The position numbers and the translations under genes were made by a program. From contig FMBT01000438.1 of assembly GCA_900095095.1 (NCBI GenBank), forward strand, positions 1 through 64,000: a DNA stretch of 64,000 nt, in the 5' to 3' direction. The notes under the pieces are model-generated. The model made no database searches, was not told the DNA's origin, and saw only the letters and a list, made by a program, of their open reading frames with translations. The DNA comes from Fragilariopsis cylindrus CCMP1102 (taxonomy: Eukaryota; Bacillariophyta; Bacillariophyceae; Bacillariales; Bacillariaceae). Positions 51,435 to 63,131 of the stretch are shown here, piece after piece (the first letter of the stretch is position 1; each line of letters begins with the position of its first letter).

Positions 51435-52510
51435 TCATTTTTCTTTGATATTACTAATAGTTAAGGACCATGCTGCTAACCAAGGCGAACCATCTAATTC
51501 TTGTAATAAATCAATATTTAAATCAAATACTAAATTAGCTTCATCGACAATTAATTGTTTTTCTTTTTTCGACAAAGGTAAGGAATTTAATTTAGTATAC
51601 CACATTTCAATAAAATCTTTGGTCGATGTAATATCGGTGAAGGTATAAATTGTACACCAGATCCATCGGATGGTAAATCCATGGATCGGGATGCCATACC
51701 ACCCATCATTTGTCCACCAAACAAGTCACCTAAATATCTGGTATATTGATGTGCAATAAATAAATATTGTTTGTTAGTTGAATTAGTAGAATCTTGATCA
51801 TCATCTTGACTACTTGCAGAATCAGATGCAAATGATGCAATTTCTTTTATTCGATTGACATAGGCTTCCGTGGCCTTGGTTGGTTTTGGTATATTCGAAC
51901 GCCAATCATTGGTACCATAAAAATATTCCATATCTTTTTCTAATCCAGCTAAACGACGTAAGGATGGTTCATCTAATTTATTGATCATCCTCATACTACT
52001 AGTAGTACTAGTACTACTGGCATCAGTTGTAGTAGTAGTAGAGTCCGAGTCGTCATCACTCTTCTCAGTAGTTTTTTCCAAACTATTATTTATTTTAGTA
52101 GCACAATTATCTAAGACATCCACTTCCATTGCTTGATAGACATAATATAAGGATGTTAATGAATCACGATATGATTCTTTGGTCGAGATACCTTTAAAGA
52201 ATCCTTCGACGAAGGCAGTATTTTGTGCCATCGAATGTGATTTACGTGTCCCTTCATCTAATTCATAGGCTAATCCATTTAGTCTTGGATTTGTTACTGT
52301 TGTTTCTACTTTAGTAGTTTCGTCGTCAATTGTTGTTACTACTGCAGCCAATACAGTACTACGAGACGATGACGATATCGATGACGATGACGATGGTACT
52401 ACAACGAACGCCGTAGTCGTCGTCATCTGAAACAATGAAATGGTAGATAGAGCAGATCCTACTAAAAGGAGGAAGGCATTATTATTTCTCATGATTGAAT
52501 TCATTATCAT
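51435..52510 (-). CDS. HMOX: Plastid-type heme oxygenase, one frameshift near the C-terminus
   Basis: Converts heme to biliverdin, iron and CO, the first step of bilin synthesis. In-frame ATGs at 52510, 52504 and 52492 are candidates; the last gives the neatest presequence (MRNNNAFLLLVGSALSTISL, then TTTAFVVV), compatible with the signal plus transit peptide of diatom plastid proteins. The catalytic domain begins LDEGTRKSHSMAQNTAFVEG, with the proximal His in RKSHS, and contains QYTRYLGDLFGGQMMGGMA, the Gly-rich distal helix. A Ser/Thr/Asp-rich insertion separates them. The uninterrupted frame ends at 51587 with unrelated residues. Adding one T to the T3 run in CAATTTATACC restores YTFTDITSTKDFIEMWYTKL and continues to SPWLAAWSLTISNIKEK, TGA at 51435-51437, as expected for the family's final helix. 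Confidence 0.85.
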
Positions 52511-53649
52511 TACGGTATGGGTCACACACACGGTTCTGTTCACAAAATTGTTTTATGCGGAATGTTATAGAAACGTTAACAACGCGGCGAATGAAGAATA
52601 GAGAGATCATTGTAAAGTAATAAGAAAAAAACTAATCTGGATCCATTTTATTGATCAAGCAGACTTCGTCATTCGTTCATTCATTCATTCATTCGTTTCT
52701 CAGTGTGGTGTGACTCAGTCAGATGCATCGACATTTATGAGTCAGTTTTGCGCGCTCAGCTTCTTGATTTGATTCCCGTTTATACTACAATAGTAGAAGA
52801 TGGCCCTGGAGTGAATCGAGACGTGGGTCAATATTTTTTATTTTGAGGGTGGTCGCAACTTGGGGATCGGTTTTAACATCGGTTCTTCTTTATTATAAAA
52901 AGTGTCCGAGGCGTTGCGTATATCGATCTATCGGTCGATTGGTTGTTGTAATAAATGGAATGGTTGTTACTTTGAAGTAAGTTACTATGATATTATAGTT
53001 ATCTTTTATATTTGTAATTAGAACTGACAATTTTACCATGTATTTGCATTCTGAGAAGAAGAAGAAAGAAAGGAAAAAAAACTATAACAACAAGTATTTT
53101 CTGTAGTAATTAAATAATATTTTTAGAATAAAAAAGTAAAGTAGAATAAATCTTCAAATCAATATCTCAAGGTAGAATATTATTGATATTAGCATTAGCA
53201 TTAGCATTGATATTAGCATTAGCATTAGCATTAGCATTAGCATTAGCATTAGCGTCATTCAGAAGTCATAAGCATCAGCAGCTTCATCAGCATCCTCAAC
53301 AGCATCAACGGCATCAACATCATCAACACGTGGAACTATATACAAGCTGCCCCTCTAAGTAGACGCACTCGACTCGTTGACGAATCGACTGACTCAGTGG
53401 ATGCAAAAGGAACAACAAGTAGACATTGAACACTGGGAAGAACTACAACAAATCGCGGAACGTGAAGAAAAGATGCTGTACAAATAGGAATAAGTCAAAT
53501 AATATAATAATATCTTTATAAAATTATACTGCTATTAAAAAAGGGTGTATTTGTGTGTCGTGTCGGATCAATTCAGTTCTTAATTCATTTGATCGATCAT
53601 AACTGATCTTGTTGCGCTGCCACTTTGTATGAGAAATCAGACCTATTAT
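52511..53649. other. Intergenic region with shared block, microsatellite and a gene scrap
   Basis: Contains block 52761-52838 also found at 54326-54396, an ATTAGC hexamer tract (53188-53253), and a coding-like scrap at about 53340-53487: SRRTRLVDESTDSVDAKGTT in one frame, then EHWEELQQIAEREEKMLYK in another with a stop. This could be the 3' end of a decayed or indel-broken gene. Confidence 0.5.
53188..53253. repeat. ATTAGC hexamer microsatellite
   Basis: Nearly perfect ATTAGC units with one GATATT interruption near 53208. Confidence 0.95.
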
Positions 53650-54130
53650 TTATTTGCAGCCATGACCAACATGCCACGTGCCTTCGTCTTTTGGGGTACA
53701 ACAATGACCTCTATACCCTTGAAAGCAGCTTTCACCCGAATCACCAATGGGATCGCACCAAGAAAGTTTCTCAAAATTCTCATTACAATTTTTTTTATCG
53801 TCTTTTTTGCAGCTATTAATTAGGCGGAAGCAATATCCGATCAAAGAAAAAAAAAATACAGAAACAAATGTTTGCATTAAAAACGAAAATATAATTAGTA
53901 TAGAATGCCATTGCCAATTTATTTTGAACCTTACAAAGCATTGTCTACACAATATCATATATTACGTCACTCTCATCCTTACCACTTAATACCTTCGACC
54001 TTGGCATCTTCTTTCAAGTTGCGACCACGGATGTTGTTTGTGGCGGCAGCTTCTGCTGCGTACGTAACCGCGCTCATGATGCTGGCAATGGTCAACGCAA
54101 AGAGAGAGAGAGAATAGAAGAGGATTTCAT
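53650..54130 (-). CDS. Small secreted Cys-rich protein, two exons, one frameshift
   Basis: Minus strand. Exon 1 (54130-53983) starts MKSSSILSLS and, with one extra T in CTCTTTGCG, continues FALTIASIMSAVTYAAEAAA, a clear signal peptide, then NNIRGRNLKEDAKVEGIK. Intron 53813-53982 (GTAAGG...AATAG) joins TG to C so that exon 2 (53812-53650) reads CKKDDKKNCNENFEKLSWCD, PIGDSGESCFQGYRGHCC and TPKDEGTWHVGHGCK, stop TAA. With the extra base the total is exactly 104 codons. There are 8-9 Cys in the 54-residue mature domain, a pattern typical of disulfide-stabilised secreted peptides. I do not recognise the family. Likely extracellular. Confidence 0.65.
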
Positions 54131-54741
54131 TTTTTTGATTTTTCGTTTGCTTCTTTGATTTGTTGCTAGTTTGTTAGTTTGTTTGGGATTTTTTCTTATG
54201 AGAAGACGATAATTGAATTCTGAGGGGTTATTTTTTTAATTTCGATTTTTTCTCACTAGTCACCATCGAAAGAATAATACCCCATCGTATGAACCGGTAT
54301 TATATTGAAGTAGTTTTTGGCGCGGTTCTTGATTTGATTGATTCCCATAGTATAGAAGATGGCCCTGATATGAATCGAGACGTGGTTAATATTTTTACCG
54401 ACGAGTCGAGGTCGAGTCTCGCGATTTCCTCACTCTTGCTTCCTAAAATTATGCGAGGTACTGTACGGTTTTTGAATTGATACTTTCGTGATAAAATAAT
54501 GTATGACCATGGCAGACACCGCAGACACCAGTACACTCACGAATTACATTAATAATCAGGAATGACTAAAATATGTATAAGATATATTCTAAGGTTTATT
54601 TATATTTAAAATTAAAAAGTAAATATCGCTTTGTTTTCATATATCTAGCTAGAGAAATAAAATATGCAATTCAATATGTTGCGATGATAGGGCAGATAGT
54701 AGATGTGGGTATATTCTAATCATAGCATGTTGGTACAAATT
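54131..54741. other. Intergenic region with the second copy of the shared block
   Basis: Block 54326-54396 matches 52761-52838. A weak leader motif TTCTCATAAGAAAAAATC (minus strand, near 54191-54210) lies upstream of the secreted protein. No gene. Confidence 0.55.
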
Positions 54742-56949
54742 TCATACCAAAGCATTCTGATGATGGTATACGGATGATAATAATGATGATGATGGTGGTG
54801 ATGCTGCTGTCATTGGCGGCGGTGGTACAAACTTCATACCAAAGCATTCTGATGATGGTATACGTGATGATGATGGTATACGTGATGATAATAATGATAA
54901 TGATGACGACGATGGTGTAATTGGCGAGGGCATTATTATATTGATATTATCATCACTATCACTGCTGCTGGGGTAGTCATGATGGTGATGAGGAAGACTA
55001 AGAAGTCCCCGGGTGTTCTTGTTGTTATTATTATGTTTACTACCATCAAGCGAATGGAATAAATATGTTCCACCATTTTGTTTTATAGTAGTAGAAGTTG
55101 AAGCTGAAGACGAAGTTGAAGCTGAAGAAGTCGTCTTACGAGTGATAGCCGTGATATCCGAGTCAATCATAATCAAACTACCAGTGATTTTCATCTTCTT
55201 CTTATTGTTGCTAATCTTGTTCTGATCAATAGCAGCCGTTGTTTTTACTTGTATTAAATCTTCTTGCGATACAACCTTGTGTTTTAATTTTACTAATTTT
55301 TGGTGTTGTTGTTGTTTCTTTGTGTACGATTTACGAAATAAAAATCCAATTTTATCAAAGATTAATTTCTCATCACGTATATTGTCTTTGGTGTGAAGTA
55401 GCACCCACCAACAGTCAGACATATTATTGCTTTTATGCCAATAGACAAAACGCCCACGATGTATATGTTCAATTTCATCAATTATTTCGAGTACTAATGC
55501 CTTTTTTAGATCTTTAGTTACAACTTTTAGTTGTGGCTTATTATTATCATTATGATCTTCATAAAGTTGTTTCACTTTAGACTGAATGATGTTCCGTAAT
55601 GTGATATTACCAGGATGATTTGTAAAGGAAGTACCCGGTTTGAAAAGAACATCATGGAGATAGGGAGCTTCAACAATAGTATTATTGGTATTATAATTAG
55701 TAGCAATCAGTTTTTCCTGATCTTCTATCATATTACGTATTCTCAACCATTGTCTTACATAGGCCAGTTTTATCTTTCCAGTATATGTTATCGGAATAGA
55801 CTCGATTGGTATCCCATAAACCTGCAGTATATATCTAAGTTCAACTGTTGTACCAACATGCAGTTTTAATCGTGAACGATTATGTGATCCAATTGCCATT
55901 GTAAGAAAGTGTCTTCTTAATCTAAAAAAAGGTGTATCAGGTGTACATATATGAATCGCACTTGGTCGGACACTCATTGTACAATCATTGGAGTGACGAC
56001 GCACCATTCCTGCACCCTGGTGGACTTGATGAAAGGATGAATCAAACATAACAATTATAACAACTCCTTTACGTTGTGTATCAATGTCATTCCCTACAAC
56101 CCAAAATGTGTACGCCAAAATTTTAAGTATTGCCTTTTCATCGTATGGGATAACACAAATGATCTGCCGACCTGTGCCGGATGCTCTGAAAGGCAATAAT
56201 TGTACATATCCTTTACGGAACACTTTTTGTTCATGCAATGTAAAATCTGTGGATAGGCATATCGGTCGTACCAATGCAACAGCACCAAATAAGCTGTAGG
56301 AAAATTCCAACCATCGTAACATTCGAATTGCAGATTTTTGTATGTGAAATAACTCATATCTTAAAAACCGCAATCTAAATTGTCTTGAATTCACAAAGGA
56401 ACGTCCCTCTACTGTACATTGACTAAGTAGATATGCAGTCTTCATTTTATTATTGTCTGGAATATTATTGTCAATTTCAATTTGTAATTCAAGAAGTGAT
56501 CGATCAATTAATGCAGTGGTTTCATCAATTGCTAAACATTTCACAGAATGTATTTCATCTATTTGTTGTGTTATTGCATAATGTGGCCGGTTCGGTCGGT
56601 CATTCATTTTGTTTTGTTTTGTTATTGTGTTGTGTCGTGGGGGGAGAGTTAAAAAAAAAAAGGAAATGATCGTAAATGATTGACGTTAGCTAGAGCCCTA
56701 ACAATAGTGTACGTACATTATGGAGGAATGTAAACCGAATTCAATACTGTAGATAGAGATCGAGGGTTGCAGTAATAGCTAGTGTACGTATCACGTTATA
56801 TTGTTCAGAATGAATGATCTACACTTACCTTGATAATCATTACGATCTTTAAAACTTAATTGATTTAATTCTTCTGTTAATAAAACTTCACTGTGGTGTT
56901 CGTCTACTACATTGTTTGCTATTTCCGTTTTCGTTTGCGATAGCTTCAT
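54742..56949 (-). CDS. Sec14-like domain fused to DUF6824 domain, two exons
   Basis: Exon 1 (56949-56829) encodes MKLSQTKTEIANNVVDEHHS, then LLTEELNQLSFKDRNDYQ. Intron 56559-56828 has GTAAGT...AAATAG borders. Exon 2 (56558-54742) continues DEIHSVKCLAIDET, giving 645 aa in phase. The splice joins a typical helical lead-in (LTEELNQLS...DYQDEIHSV), so the ATG at 56607 inside the intron is rejected. Residues about 80-330 match a diatom Sec14/CRAL-TRIO-like region: GRSFVNSRQFRLRFLRYELF, AIRMLRWLEFSYSLFG, RKGYVQLLPFRASGTGRQII, DIDTQRKGVVIIVMF. After a linker comes a DUF6824-type domain: DVLFKPGTSFTNHPGNITLR, LVLEIIDEIEHIHRGRFVYW and CWWVLLHTKDNIRDEKLIFD (about 390-500). A His/Ser-rich tail follows. 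Lipid binding is inferred only from the Sec14 resemblance. Confidence 0.8.
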
Positions 56950-58350
56950 ATTCTATTTACTAAAAGCAAGGTATAATGACAGAATAATGGCATGCGCTAT
57001 ACTGATATGAATGAGTGCTATGAGATGGGGATGAGATAAGATTGAGCCGATATTATGAATCTGTCGTCGACTCTACAGTAGTGTTAAGATTGGCATTGAT
57101 AGACAAATAAATACATTATACACACTACTGGTACTTGTGTAGAGAAGCTGTACGTTACTTACATTGACACTTGAATCGTTGCCTCTGCATCGATAACCAT
57201 CTTTCTTTCCTAATTCTGCAGGGACAGTGACACATCAATAACATACATCAATGACTTGATTCTCCAACACGAAAGTATCACGAAATATTTTCGCCGCTGT
57301 GTTCTCTCTATCTTAAACCCGTTACGCCGTTGCTTCCTGACGATTGTTTCCTTCGCTTCCATTCACGGCACTATTGAAGCTAAAAATTACAGTTTTTGAC
57401 TGATATTTTAATTTTTTATAATGTCTTATGTGTGTACGATCGCGCGAATAATGCTAATCCATTCTAGTTAAGATATGAAAGAACTACGACATCTAATAAC
57501 TTGCGCCTTTGCGTTCTCTTCAACCATTCCCTGTTCGCACCTCTGCTACCGGTATTTTCTTTCCAACTGAGCGAAGATATTTAATTTGAAGTTAAAAATA
57601 TACGGTTTTTGAACGATATTTTCTTTCGTGATATAAGTGAGCGAAGGGTACACAACTGGCGAACTCACTTGATACATTGATACTGTAGAGTCATCGTCTC
57701 AAGTCAAGTCATCTTAAAAATATTTACCATAACAAAAAAAAGCATGACGACGCGAAAAATCAAATAACACGACTCACTTTACTAAGTTAGTAGGGGACTT
57801 CCATAGAGCAGCGTACGAGATTGTCTACTGCCTTTATTCTCAATTACTGCCCTATGGGCCTGGGAGATACTTATGTTAATTAAATTATGATAAAGATTGT
57901 TGAAGCTCAAAATTACGACAAGAGCGACCAGACCAACCAGGCATTACTACATTATTATGTTACAGTAGGCCGGCAGTCTTTCAAATCTTATCTCAATGAG
58001 TGGAGAGTTACCGGTACAATAAATAATATATATATGGCAAGGAAAGGAACACTGAATCATTTTGCAGAGCGCGCGGGAATTAAATCATCGTTTTTTTCTC
58101 GCTTTTTCTAACAAAATTAATACTGTATACTTTTATAGCTAGCTAGCTAGCCTACTATTAGAGCTTCAGTAGCTCATGCTGGTATAAAGTAAAAAAAAAA
58201 TTACTAATTAATGTATAAATATACTTATATATTATTCTAAACTTCTTAAAACTTCTTAGTTTTATTCTGTATCAAATATTTTGGATTTTCCATTGTCTGT
58301 ATTTCTTTTTCTTAAATAGTATAGTATAAGCCAACTAACTATAATTCAAT
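56950..58350. other. Intergenic region, no gene seen
   Basis: About 1.4 kb. A 74-codon frame at 57887-58111 has no supporting feature. GCTAGCTAGCTAG words near 58138 and the 3' end of the sulfotransferase follow. Confidence 0.55.
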
Positions 58351-60154
58351 TTACCAATTCAATTTATCTAATGACCATTTCGGACCTAGTAACTTTTCAA
58401 GTTCCATATTATATGGTTTATAAAATTCACTTAAATAACGACGTGTTTCATTTTAAGTGGTCGATCTGATTTACGTTGATCTTCACGTACTTTATGATTA
58501 TTCATATCATAATTTATTGTATCTCCTATTTGAACTATTGTATGGAACTATTTTGAAGTTATTAGGTGGATGTGGTATATTCACAAAATCTAATATACGT
58601 AAATAGACATCATATGTATCATGAAGTAAATCATCATAATTTATTATTAATAGATCATCATCAACCGTATAATGCTTTAACCACCATTTCAATTGTATTG
58701 AATATAAACCCTACATAATAGATAATGTTATACATAAAAAAATAGTAAAAGGAAATAAAAACAAAGAATCAGATTTTTTGGAAAAAAGCAGCAACGGAAA
58801 AGAACAACAACAACACCAACGACACCAGCAATAGCAACAACAACAACTTCACTTAACGTGTTCTTATGTTACTTACTTTTCTTATTAAAATTTGATGACC
58901 TAATGGACCTTTATCGGAATATTTATTAATTGCTGCATTATTTTGTTGTTTGTTTGGTATCCAATAGTTCGATGGTATTGGATGATTTTGAAAGTTAAGT
59001 AATGATGGCATTTTATAGTCAGAAGCAATAATTGGTATACCAGCATCTAAGTCTTGTTCACCACCCACACTACTCAATATAGCATTGGAATCGTATGTAC
59101 CATTAATTGGTATTGGTAATTGATTTTCATTAAGACTTGTCATATTCAACTGAGTTGTACCCATAGCCTTTAATTCATGATAAATCATATCTTCTAATGA
59201 ATATTTACGTAAATTATAGACATCTTTGATGGTCATTTTATATTGGGAATATAAACGATCAATTGGATTTCGAAGTATTAAGATAGTTTTACTCCACGGA
59301 ACAATTTGTTTGATACGTTTGGGTATTTCAGGATTAGAACTAAAATACGATGGTGTTTTTTCAAATGTATATAATGGACTTTTTTCATCGTGATGATTAG
59401 TATTAGTATTAGTATTAGTAGTATGTGTTGTATGATCTAATGTTTCACTATTGGCTAATATCGTATCAATTTCAAATAATTTCATATATTGTTCTAATGC
59501 AAAACAATGTTTGTCATTGGCTTGTTTTAATCCTAATTTCGAAAATTCTTTTACCACTTTAGTTTGCCAGGATGTATCAAAAAAATGTGCTTCTCTTCGA
59601 AATTTACGTTTTGTTTGTAACATTTGTGGATGATTACTAAAATGTGTTAATAATGCTGTCGTTCCTGATTTCTGAACACCAATTAAGATAAATGTGGGTG
59701 TCTTGATTGGTATGGTTACTTTGGTTCTATTATTTTCGGAGTAAATATTACTACTACTACTCCCATATGAACAGGTATATGTTGTGGATGATGATGTTTT
59801 CGTACTCTTTCGTCTTTGCTTCTGTTTTTGTTGAGGTATTGTCTGCTTCTGTTTTTGCTTCTGCTGATGTTCCATCGTCATAATATGGTTTCGTATTGGA
59901 CGTTTGTGTTGTTTTTGTTTACTAGTACGAAATAAATCAGATGGACTAGTTATTACGGTTTCAGATGCTATTTTACTAATGCCATCATCGATGGTGCTGA
60001 CGCTGATGACGTCATTTGCATCGTCGCCGTCGCCGTGATGATGATTGTAAAATAATAGTAATATTATATTAGTAAATATTGCAATTAATACTAAAATAAA
60101 GGCAAGTTTCTTTATCGACATCGACACTACATTCATTCCTTTTATTACTGCCAT
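58351..60154 (-). CDS. Golgi-type sulfotransferase, two exons, two frameshifts in exon 2
   Basis: Transfers sulfate from PAPS to an unknown acceptor, probably a glycan. Exon 1 (60154-58877, 426 codons) has an N-terminal anchor (IKKLAFILVLIAIFTNIILL, about 14-33), a Gln/Lys/Ser-rich stalk, then the PAPS 5'-phosphosulfate loop PTFILIGVQKSGTTALLTHF (about 155-174) and the 3'-phosphate site KTILILRNPIDRLYSQYKM (about 290-308). Intron 58711-58876 (GTAAGT...TGTAG) leads to exon 2 (58710-58351), GLYSIQLKWWLKHYTVDDDL, LIINYDDLLHDTYDVYLRIL. Its uninterrupted frame ends at 58507. Two one-base shifts (near 58540 and 58447) restore GDTINYDMNNHKVREDQRKS, then RRYLSEFYKPYNMELEKLLG and PKWSLDKLNW, the family's usual C-terminal FY.P.N..L..LLG.....W. 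Confidence 0.8.
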
Positions 60155-60857
60155 TATTAGTAGTAAAAATATCTTTCTTTCTTTCTTCGTGTTCTTTAGT
60201 GTCTTTTTGTCGGTCGTCTTCCTATCTACTACTGTACTGTCACTATTACACGTACTAACAACTATTGAAACAACTCGATTTACTGTAAGTATTTTGACGC
60301 GATTTTACGATAAGCTTTATACCTTCACTTTTTCGACTCTCTTTTCTTTCCCTCTATCTCGATATTATGATAATAAATGAAGCTAAACCAACCGTACTGT
60401 AAGTTTGTAACCGTCTCCTGTATATTTATTTATTTGTCGTCTCTTCTTTGTTTTTTCAAATAAATAAATGAAATGAAAGAATACTTAATTTGTTATTTGT
60501 CGTGTAATTATATTTTTCAGTCATCTTTATTTCTATATTTACATTTATTATTAATAACGTTAATTAATAATATATTGTCGGCAGTCATTTATCTCAATTC
60601 GTCATCATTATTATTTTAGAAAAGCGAAGAATGTGGTTGCTTACAGTATTTCGTGGATGTTTTGCTTCGTGGAAACAGAAACAGTATCCAACCACGTTTG
60701 AAGTAGTTTTTTGAAAATTAGAATTTATCACAAGAAACCGAAGGAAAGGAAAAACATCAAATATAACAAAAACGAAGCAACTGTTTTATGCAGTAACATA
60801 CAGTACTACTGTATGGCATAGCAGATAATATATCTACATCGTAATCAAATAATAATC
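60155..60857. other. Divergent promoter region
   Basis: About 700 bp between two divergent membrane-protein genes; no gene seen. TTTATT repeats near 60420-60480. Confidence 0.6.
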
Positions 60858-61387
60858 ATGGTTCAACTTACAAAACGACGAAAGGCATTATTTCCGTCAA
60901 CATCAAACTCTTCAAAATCCTCGTCATCGTTACCATTATCGTCGTCGTCATCATCGTCATCATCATCATCAAGGTCATCGTCGTCTTGGCAAATGAAAAT
61001 TATTGGAATCATTGTACTTATAGTTATTCTAACGATTGTACGTGTTCTTCTTGGTCTTTCTTCATTTCATGAAATAACGGAGTATAATAATCTGTCGTTA
61101 TCGTTATCGTCGTCGTCATCATCATCATCATCATCATCATTGCCTGTATCTACTACGCAAGCAGCAGCTGTAATGATAGTTGAATCGAAAAATAATAATA
61201 ATAATGTGAAAAAGACGGAAGAGATAGCAGCAGCAGCAGCAGACGAAGCAGCAGTGTCATCGTCGTCGATTTCATCACCTGCTACTACTTCCGCTAATAA
61301 CACTTCTACTTCTACTACTAGTGTATCAGCATCATCAGCATCATCAGCAACAACAACAACAACAGCAGTAACAACAGGCGGAGTAGC

Positions 61388-61418
<31 letters not shown>

Positions 61419-62489
61419 GACAGAGGAGTAGCAGGTGTATCGTATAGAACACCATTAGCCTATGGTACCAAAATAAGTGGGAAAGATCAAAGTAAAACAG
61501 CCTATAATGTAGAAACAGCAATTCAAGAAGGTTTTCGTCATATTGTGACATGTGGTCATCATTCCTCCAATAATGAATCCGGTGTGGGTATGGGATTACA
61601 AAATGCCTACACTAATAATAATGTAGGTATTGAAAGAAAAGATTTATTTCTACAAACCTGTTTTGTACCATTTACTGGTAATAAACATGATTTCTTACGT
61701 CAATCCTCTGATCCACCCGAAATTGAATTATTGACAATGTCAATAGAAGATCAAGTACATTTATCCATCAAGACATCCTTAAGGAATTTAAAAACAACAT
61801 ATCTTGATGCCTATATCTTTCATAATTTTCGTGCCAAGTTATATGATACCAATGAAATGTTGAAAGCATGGAAAGTCTTTGAAGAATATGTCGATCAAGG
61901 TATCATAAAACATTTAGGTCTAACATCGGTACATAATGCCAAATGGTTTGAAAAGACATTTTTTAATACTAATAATAATAATTCGACTACTACTACTACT
62001 CAAATGATACCACGTATTACACCAACAATAATACAAAATAGATTTCATTCCAATCGTCAATATGATGTGGGTGCAATGCAAGAAATATTTCATGGTACTA
62101 CTACAAATAATAAATATTCGAAGTTACAAATACAACGATTTTGGATCTTAAATGGTAGTTCGGGTGGTGGACGTTTTCATACAGAGTTAGCCACCAAAAA
62201 AGGTCTATCAGCGGCACAATTACTGTTAAGTTTTGTTATGACACAACAGGAAACATGCTTAGTGGGTACCAATAATCTACAACATATGAAAGAGGATATT
62301 GTCATATCAAAATGTTATCATACGATATTTCATTCGGAACAAGAACGGAATGACTATTCGAAAAAATTAGGGATGAAACAACAACCTGTCGGGAAACAAT
62401 TACCGGGTAGTTATAATGGTGGTGGTGGTGGTAGTGGTAGTATTAGTGATAATCCTGGTAGTGGTAGTTGTAATGCTACTACAGAATAA
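60858..62489 (+). CDS. Membrane-anchored aldo-keto reductase-like protein lacking most catalytic residues
   Basis: Intact 543-aa single-exon protein. The short basic and poly-Ser N-terminus is followed by a membrane helix (MKIIGIIVLIVILTIVRVLL, about 46-65), then a poly-Ser/Thr/Ala stalk to about 190. The rest is AKR-like: YRTPLAYGTKISGKDQSKTA, AIQEGFRHIVTCGHHS, NESGVGMGLQNAY, IERKDLFLQTCFVPF, LRNLKTTYLDAYIFHN, VFEEYVDQGIIKHLGLTSVH, IIQNRFHSNRQYDVGAM and AAQLLLSFVMTQQETCLVGT. In active AKRs the Asp of HIDT, the Tyr before NE and the Lys of TK are catalytic. Here they are Val (61545), Asn (61569) and Cys (61659); only His (61821) remains. It is probably a pseudoenzyme, type II in the secretory pathway. 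The tail is Gly/Ser-rich. Confidence 0.8.
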
Positions 62490-63131
62490 GAGTAGAACGA
62501 GTTTTTTGAATAAGAAACAAAAAAAAGGAGAAATTTGTCTACTAAAGTACACATCGCTATATCTCAATAAATAGGTCCTATTATTGTATATCTTATATTA
62601 TGTATGTTAAACCATACAGTAATCCATCGTACATAAGAAATTTACAACTGCTCCCTCGTACGTATGATACTTCTTCATTTTTTGACGAACGCAGTGAATG
62701 AAGAGCAAGTGAAGAAGTCTCTTAATAGTAGTCCGTATTTTTCTGTGGATCTGCCTGCAGAAATACTGTATGATATAATCATCGCTGTTTGAAGCAAACG
62801 TGGATTGATTCGATTCAATGAATGATTCGAATCGAATGGTAGAGGAAGAAAATGAATGGTATCCCATACTCCTCTATTTATAGGACGGTAAAAGTACATT
62901 AAATCCTAGCCTTTTAGTAGGACTACAATTAAAATACTATTTTTACTTCTAAACATATAAAACTAGATTTGTTCACATCTTTCTTTTGGGTGCCGTCCAA
63001 TATATAAAAGCCTGACAAAAGATGTATGTAATATATACTTTTGTTTTGTTTGAGAACGTTGATCAAGATATGTACCTCTATTAGTTCGTCAACGTGATGA
63101 CCAATTGAAACAATCCTATAAGATATCCCCT
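62490..63131. other. Intergenic region
   Basis: Convergent neighbours; no credible gene. GATTCGATTCAATGAATGATTC inverted words near 62806-62834. Confidence 0.55.

Noticed and set aside
56559-56607. Apparent N-terminus MNDRPNRPHYAITQQI of the Sec14-like protein
   Set aside because: An upstream exon with a good GTAAGT donor joins in phase at 56558 and supplies the usual family N-terminus; this segment is intron.
57887-58111. 74-codon frame
   Set aside because: No start context, motif or splice partner; composition not convincing.
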